Source: an uncultured Alphaproteobacteria bacterium
GTDB lineage: Bacteria > Pseudomonadota > Alphaproteobacteria > Caulobacterales > Parvularculaceae
Assembly: GCA_937895955.1 (NCBI GenBank)
Contig: CALAZI010000127.1
Location: 1-17,451 of the forward strand
DNA: 17,451 nt
Direction: 5' to 3'
Shown here: piece after piece, positions 14,599-17,451 of the stretch
How positions within the stretch are numbered: position 1 is the first letter of the stretch
How the letters are laid out: each line of letters opens with the position of its first letter
Made by a program: the position numbers and the translations under genes
The notes under the pieces: model-generated
The model's database searches: none
Seen by the model: only the letters and a program-made list of their open reading frames with translations
What the model was told of the DNA's origin: nothing

Positions 14599-15732
14599 TC
14601 AGCTTTTGCGCGCGGCGCGTTCGGCTTTCTTCTTTTCCATTTTGGCGTAGAGGATCGGCGTCAAATTGCGCGTGAAGCGCTTGGCGTCTTCCGCTTCGAT
14701 ATGCGACCATTCCGGCAGGAAATAGCCTTGCAGTTCGGGATGGTCGAGCCAGAAGACGCCGGCGCTGTCGGTTTCCGCCACAAGCCGGTCCCAGAAGCGT
14801 TCGCGCGGGAAGAATTCATCCTCGAAGGGGCGATAGTCGCCCTCATAGGGAAAGCGCACGAAGGCGACATCGCCGCCGCGCGCGCGGATCTTGTCGATAT
14901 TCGCTTTCACGTTCCCGATAATCTCTGAAACCTTTTCGTCCGGTATGACGCCGGGAACGCTTCCGTCCGGTCCGGGCGAGGAGAGAAACCGCATTTCATC
15001 CCGCCAGGAGTTTTTGTGGTTCTCTGCGTATTCGGGATGTTCGGCGACATAGGGCCACACATGCGCGTTGCGATCGATGGCGAGATTATCAAGTTTCGGC
15101 ACGTCATAGCGCTGCGGCATGCCCTCGCGCAGCGGAAAAACCGCATAGCGAATGATCGTCTTCGGCCGCGTCTGTTCGTCAATGAAGGCGAAAATCTTTT
15201 CAAGCTGCAGCGACAGAAGGTGGTCGGCGCGCTGCGACAGGGATTCCTTGCGCGCATAGTCGAGCACTTCCTTGCGATACATGAAGCCGGAAAACATCAG
15301 CCCCGACGTGACGCCGACGATGACCGTTCCGTTGAAGTCTTCGTCATCGGCGAGATCGGCGAGAAACGCCTCGGGGCTTGTTCCTTCAAGCGCGAGCTGG
15401 ATCGGACGAACGCCGGCCGTTTCCTCCCAGACGTCGAGATTGGCGTCGAAGAATATGCGTGAGGAGCCGATCAGGACGGTCGCGTCCGCTTTCGCCTTGC
15501 GCCGCTCCTGCAGCCAAAGGCCCGGCGTGTTCTTGAAGTCGCCGGCGACATAGTCGCGCCCGCGCCAGTAAAATTCCCAGCCGATCGTCAGCAGCAAACT
15601 CGCGGCGACGACGCAAAGCGTGACGACGCGCCAGGGAAGGGCGGGTATCGGCCGTTCGACATGCTCCGGGTCGAAAAATTCCGTCTTCGGCGCCGGATAG
15701 GCGTTTTCGGCGATGGGGGCGCCCAAAGTCAT
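14599..15732 (-). CDS. SGNH-like membrane-anchored protein (putative O-acyltransferase partner), copy 2
   Basis: 377 residues. A short cytoplasmic N-terminus and one membrane helix at about residues 36-53 anchor an extracytoplasmic domain. SGNH-like signs are the block-I sequence VLIGSSR with Ser90 as candidate nucleophile and a C-terminal LPEWSH with His344. The usual Asp three residues before the His is Glu here (E-W-S-H). Comparable proteins (AlgJ/AlgX, DltD, PatB roles) take acyl groups from an MBOAT protein and load them on a polymer; that function is inferred from the operon. The start overlaps the stop of the upstream paralog as ATGA. Residues 9-45 are encoded by DNA identical to the paralog. 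No hit to a named subfamily can be stated from memory. Confidence 0.8.
   Translation of the reverse strand: MTLGAPIAENAYPAPKTEFFDPEHVERPIPALPWRVVTLCVVAASLLLTIGWEFYWRGRDYVAGDFKNTPGLWLQERRKAKADATVLIGSSRIFFDANLDVWEETAGVRPIQLALEGTSPEAFLADLADDEDFNGTVIVGVTSGLMFSGFMYRKEVLDYARKESLSQRADHLLSLQLEKIFAFIDEQTRPKTIIRYAVFPLREGMPQRYDVPKLDNLAIDRNAHVWPYVAEHPEYAENHKNSWRDEMRFLSSPGPDGSVPGVIPDEKVSEIIGNVKANIDKIRARGGDVAFVRFPYEGDYRPFEDEFFPRERFWDRLVAETDSAGVFWLDHPELQGYFLPEWSHIEAEDAKRFTRNLTPILYAKMEKKKAERAARKS
15599..15708. repeat. 110-bp perfect direct repeat, copy 1
   Basis: Identical base for base to 16756-16865, offset 1157 bp. It encodes the start of the downstream SGNH paralog from ENAYPAPK through the first half of the membrane helix. 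The rest of the two genes is clearly diverged, so the block reflects recent gene conversion or a selected identical N-terminus. Confidence 0.9.
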
Positions 15733-16889
15733 TGTCTGACCTTCTGCGCTGGCGGCCTGTCGGCGCCGCGCGCGTCTTTTTTCTGTTCAAGCGCCTGATA
15801 GACCAGCGGAACCAGCGCGCGCGAATAGCGCTCGGCGTCCGGCGGCGACAAATGCGACCATTCCGGCAGGTCATAGTTCTGCATTTCCGGATGATCGTAA
15901 AAACTGACGCCGGCGCTGTCGGTTCCCGCAAGCAGCCGGTCCCAGAAGCGCTCGCGCGGGAAACCGGCCTGTTCCGCTTCGGCGAACGGCCCGGCGACCG
16001 GCGGCTGGATGAAGACGACATCGCCGCCGCGCGCGCGGATCTTGTCGATATTGGCTTTCACGCCGCTGATGATCGCATTGATCGCCTCATCCGGCATTCC
16101 CGGCGGCGGCGCGCCGTCAGGGCCCGGCGGCGGCGCGCCCTGGCTGAGCGCGATCAGCCATTGTCCCTTCGCCTCTTCGCGAAAGATCTCGTCATTGACG
16201 ACGCGGCTCCACATTTCCGAATTGCGATCCCTGTCGAGGATCATCAGCTTTCTTGGATTGAAGCGGGGCTTCATGCCCTCGCGCAGCGGCAACGGCGCCA
16301 AATTCATCTGGCGTTTCGGTCGCGTTTGCTCATCGAGGAAGGCGAAAACGCGATCGAGCGGGATCGACATCAAATGATCGGCGCGCTGCGAGGGCGTCTC
16401 GTCGCGCGCGTATTTGAGCACTTCCTCGCGCAGGCCGCCTTCCTGCGTGAAAAAAAGAACGTTCGTGACGCCGACGATAAGCATGCCGTGAAAATTCTCG
16501 TCTTCAGCGAGGTCTTTCAGGAAGATGCGCGGGCTCGTTCCTTCCAGCGCGAGCTGAATCGGACGGACCCCGGCGATTTCCTCCCATATGTCGAGATCGA
16601 CGTCGAAAAGCGTGCGCGAGGAGCCGATCAGAACGGTCGCGTCGCCCGTCGCCTTGCGCCGCTGTTCGGCCCAGAGCGCCGGCGTGTTCTTGAAGTCGCC
16701 GGCGACGAATTCCTTGCCGCGCCAGTAAATTTCCCAGCCGGCGGTCAAAAGCGCGCTCGCGGCGACGACGCAAAGCGTGACGACGCGCCAGGGAAGGGCG
16801 GGTATCGGCCGTTCGACATGCTCCGGGTCGAAAAATTCCGTCTTCGGCGCCGGATAGGCGTTTTCAGAACTGGAAGTAGATGAAGGCAC
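15729..16889 (-). CDS. SGNH-like membrane-anchored protein (putative O-acyltransferase partner), copy 1
   Basis: 386 residues with the same plan as the next gene: membrane helix at about 36-53, VLIGSSR with Ser90, and DLPEWSH with Glu343 and His346 near the C-terminus. It carries a Pro/Gly-rich insert (APPPGPDGAPPPG) in the middle that the paralog has in shortened form. The start is a GTG at 16889 with AGGG about 8 nt upstream, inside the 3' end of the MBOAT gene (26-bp overlap). It couples to the downstream paralog by an ATGA overlap. Order MBOAT-SGNH-SGNH and overlapping ends indicate one transcript and joint function in acylating an envelope or exported polymer. The acyl group and acceptor are unknown. 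Confidence 0.8.
   Translation of the reverse strand: MPSSTSSSENAYPAPKTEFFDPEHVERPIPALPWRVVTLCVVAASALLTAGWEIYWRGKEFVAGDFKNTPALWAEQRRKATGDATVLIGSSRTLFDVDLDIWEEIAGVRPIQLALEGTSPRIFLKDLAEDENFHGMLIVGVTNVLFFTQEGGLREEVLKYARDETPSQRADHLMSIPLDRVFAFLDEQTRPKRQMNLAPLPLREGMKPRFNPRKLMILDRDRNSEMWSRVVNDEIFREEAKGQWLIALSQGAPPPGPDGAPPPGMPDEAINAIISGVKANIDKIRARGGDVVFIQPPVAGPFAEAEQAGFPRERFWDRLLAGTDSAGVSFYDHPEMQNYDLPEWSHLSPPDAERYSRALVPLVYQALEQKKDARGADRPPAQKVRQ
16756..16865. repeat. 110-bp perfect direct repeat, copy 2
   Basis: Partner of 15599-15708. Its right end reaches the second base of the MBOAT stop codon, which is the left-hand limit of sequence shared by the two SGNH genes. Confidence 0.9.
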
Positions 16890-17451
16890 TGTCGGACCCT
16901 TGCGTGATGATAAGCATGAACAGCATGAACGTTCCGGCGAGAATGACCAGCCAGAGCGGCATTTTTCGGATGACGGTTTCCTTCGTCGTCGCGCGCAGGC
17001 GCCAGTGCGTCGCCACCATGCCGGCGATGACGAGCGCGGCGGGAATGATCTCGTTCAGGTAGAGAACCTTTTCAGGATTCTTCGTGAGCCCGAACATCGA
17101 GGCGAGCATCGTTGCGGCGTGGTTGAAATCCTCCGCGCGGAAAAAGACCCAGGTGATGTTGACGAGGAAATAGGTGAGGAGCGCCATCGACAGTTTGAAC
17201 GCCCAGGAGGAAAACCAGGCGCGTTCGCGGATCGTCTCGCGCAGCAGGCGTTCAACCGCGAGATAGGTTCCGTGCAACCCGCCCCAGACGACGAAGGTCC
17301 AGCTCGCCCCGTGCCAGAGCCCGCCGAGCAGCATCGTGACCATCAGATTGACGTAGGTCCGTATGCGTCCCTTCTTGTTGCCGCCGAGCGGGATGTAGAG
17401 ATAGTCGCGCAGCCAGGTCGAAAGCGAGATGTGCCAGCGCCGCCAGAAATC
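16864..17451 (-). CDS. MBOAT-family O-acyltransferase, AlgI-like; 5' end outside window
   Basis: C-terminal 195 residues of a multi-pass membrane acyltransferase. The visible start DFWRRWHISLSTWLRDYLYI and PLGGNKKG are the AlgI-type core, followed by LLGGLWHGASWTFVVWGGLHG with the conserved catalytic histidine (WHG). Further membrane helices follow, and the protein ends FIYFQF as AlgI proteins do. AlgI-type MBOATs carry acyl groups, usually acetyl, across the inner membrane for transfer to an exopolysaccharide or peptidoglycan. No alginate polymerase gene is visible, so the acceptor is open. The stop overlaps the start of the first SGNH gene by 26 bp, showing an operon. Confidence 0.95.
   Translation of the reverse strand, partial: DFWRRWHISLSTWLRDYLYIPLGGNKKGRIRTYVNLMVTMLLGGLWHGASWTFVVWGGLHGTYLAVERLLRETIRERAWFSSWAFKLSMALLTYFLVNITWVFFRAEDFNHAATMLASMFGLTKNPEKVLYLNEIIPAALVIAGMVATHWRLRATTKETVIRKMPLWLVILAGTFMLFMLIITQGSDSAFIYFQF

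Noticed and set aside
15732..16883. 383-residue open frame on the plus strand, exactly antisense to the first SGNH gene
   Set aside because: It mirrors a gene with clear motifs, is rich in Arg/Asp/Ala as antisense frames of GC-rich genes are, and shows no recognisable domain or ribosome binding site.

Overview
This is a high-GC stretch of about 17.5 kb whose genes are packed and almost all read from the minus strand. Gene content suggests an alphaproteobacterium: an EthA-like flavin monooxygenase, a YcgN-type cysteine-cluster protein, a class A penicillin-binding protein with a long N-terminal tail, and AlgI-like MBOAT and SGNH genes. The codon bias is strong (GCG, GCC, CTC, ATC) and creates many long antisense open frames that I do not consider genes. 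No rRNA, tRNA, CRISPR array, transposase or phage gene was seen. No gene-free gap exceeds 300 bases; the longest is 7608-7880.

Layout, left to right. 1-2358 (-): class A penicillin-binding protein, cut by the window edge at its C-terminus. 2464-3717 (-): an AhpD-like carboxymuconolactone decarboxylase-family protein followed by a TetR regulator, with a strong palindromic operator between the -35 and -10 of the first gene. 3890-5009: a CxxC redoxin (-) divergent from a MarR-family regulator (+) that carries a four-cysteine tail; a perfect 19-bp palindrome sits between them. 5029-7607 (-): the anaerobic ribonucleotide reductase operon nrdD-nrdG, preceded by two NrdR-box-like sites 31 bp apart. 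7881-9125 (+): an exported beta-lactamase-fold serine hydrolase. 9149-12186 (-): two tandem paralogous, membrane-anchored arylsulfotransferase-like proteins. 12342-13841 (-): an EthA-like Baeyer-Villiger/flavin monooxygenase. 13954-14424 (+): a YcgN/UPF0260 protein. 14467-14575: two 47-bp palindromic repeat elements in opposite orientation. 14599-17451 (-): an operon of an AlgI-like MBOAT acyltransferase (5' end outside the window) and two tandem SGNH-like membrane-anchored paralogs.

The genes form small regulatory and functional units. Two independent thiol-redox units (AhpD-like plus TetR; redoxin plus cysteine-rich MarR) each have a clear operator. The nrdDG unit supplies deoxyribonucleotides without oxygen. 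The right half is dominated by extracytoplasmic group-transfer enzymes. MBOAT and SGNH proteins normally cooperate to O-acylate an envelope or secreted polymer. The arylsulfotransferase-like pair would move sulfuryl groups in the same compartment if it is active. Both families are present here as tandem duplicates, and the SGNH pair shares a perfect 110-bp repeat that indicates recent duplication or gene conversion.
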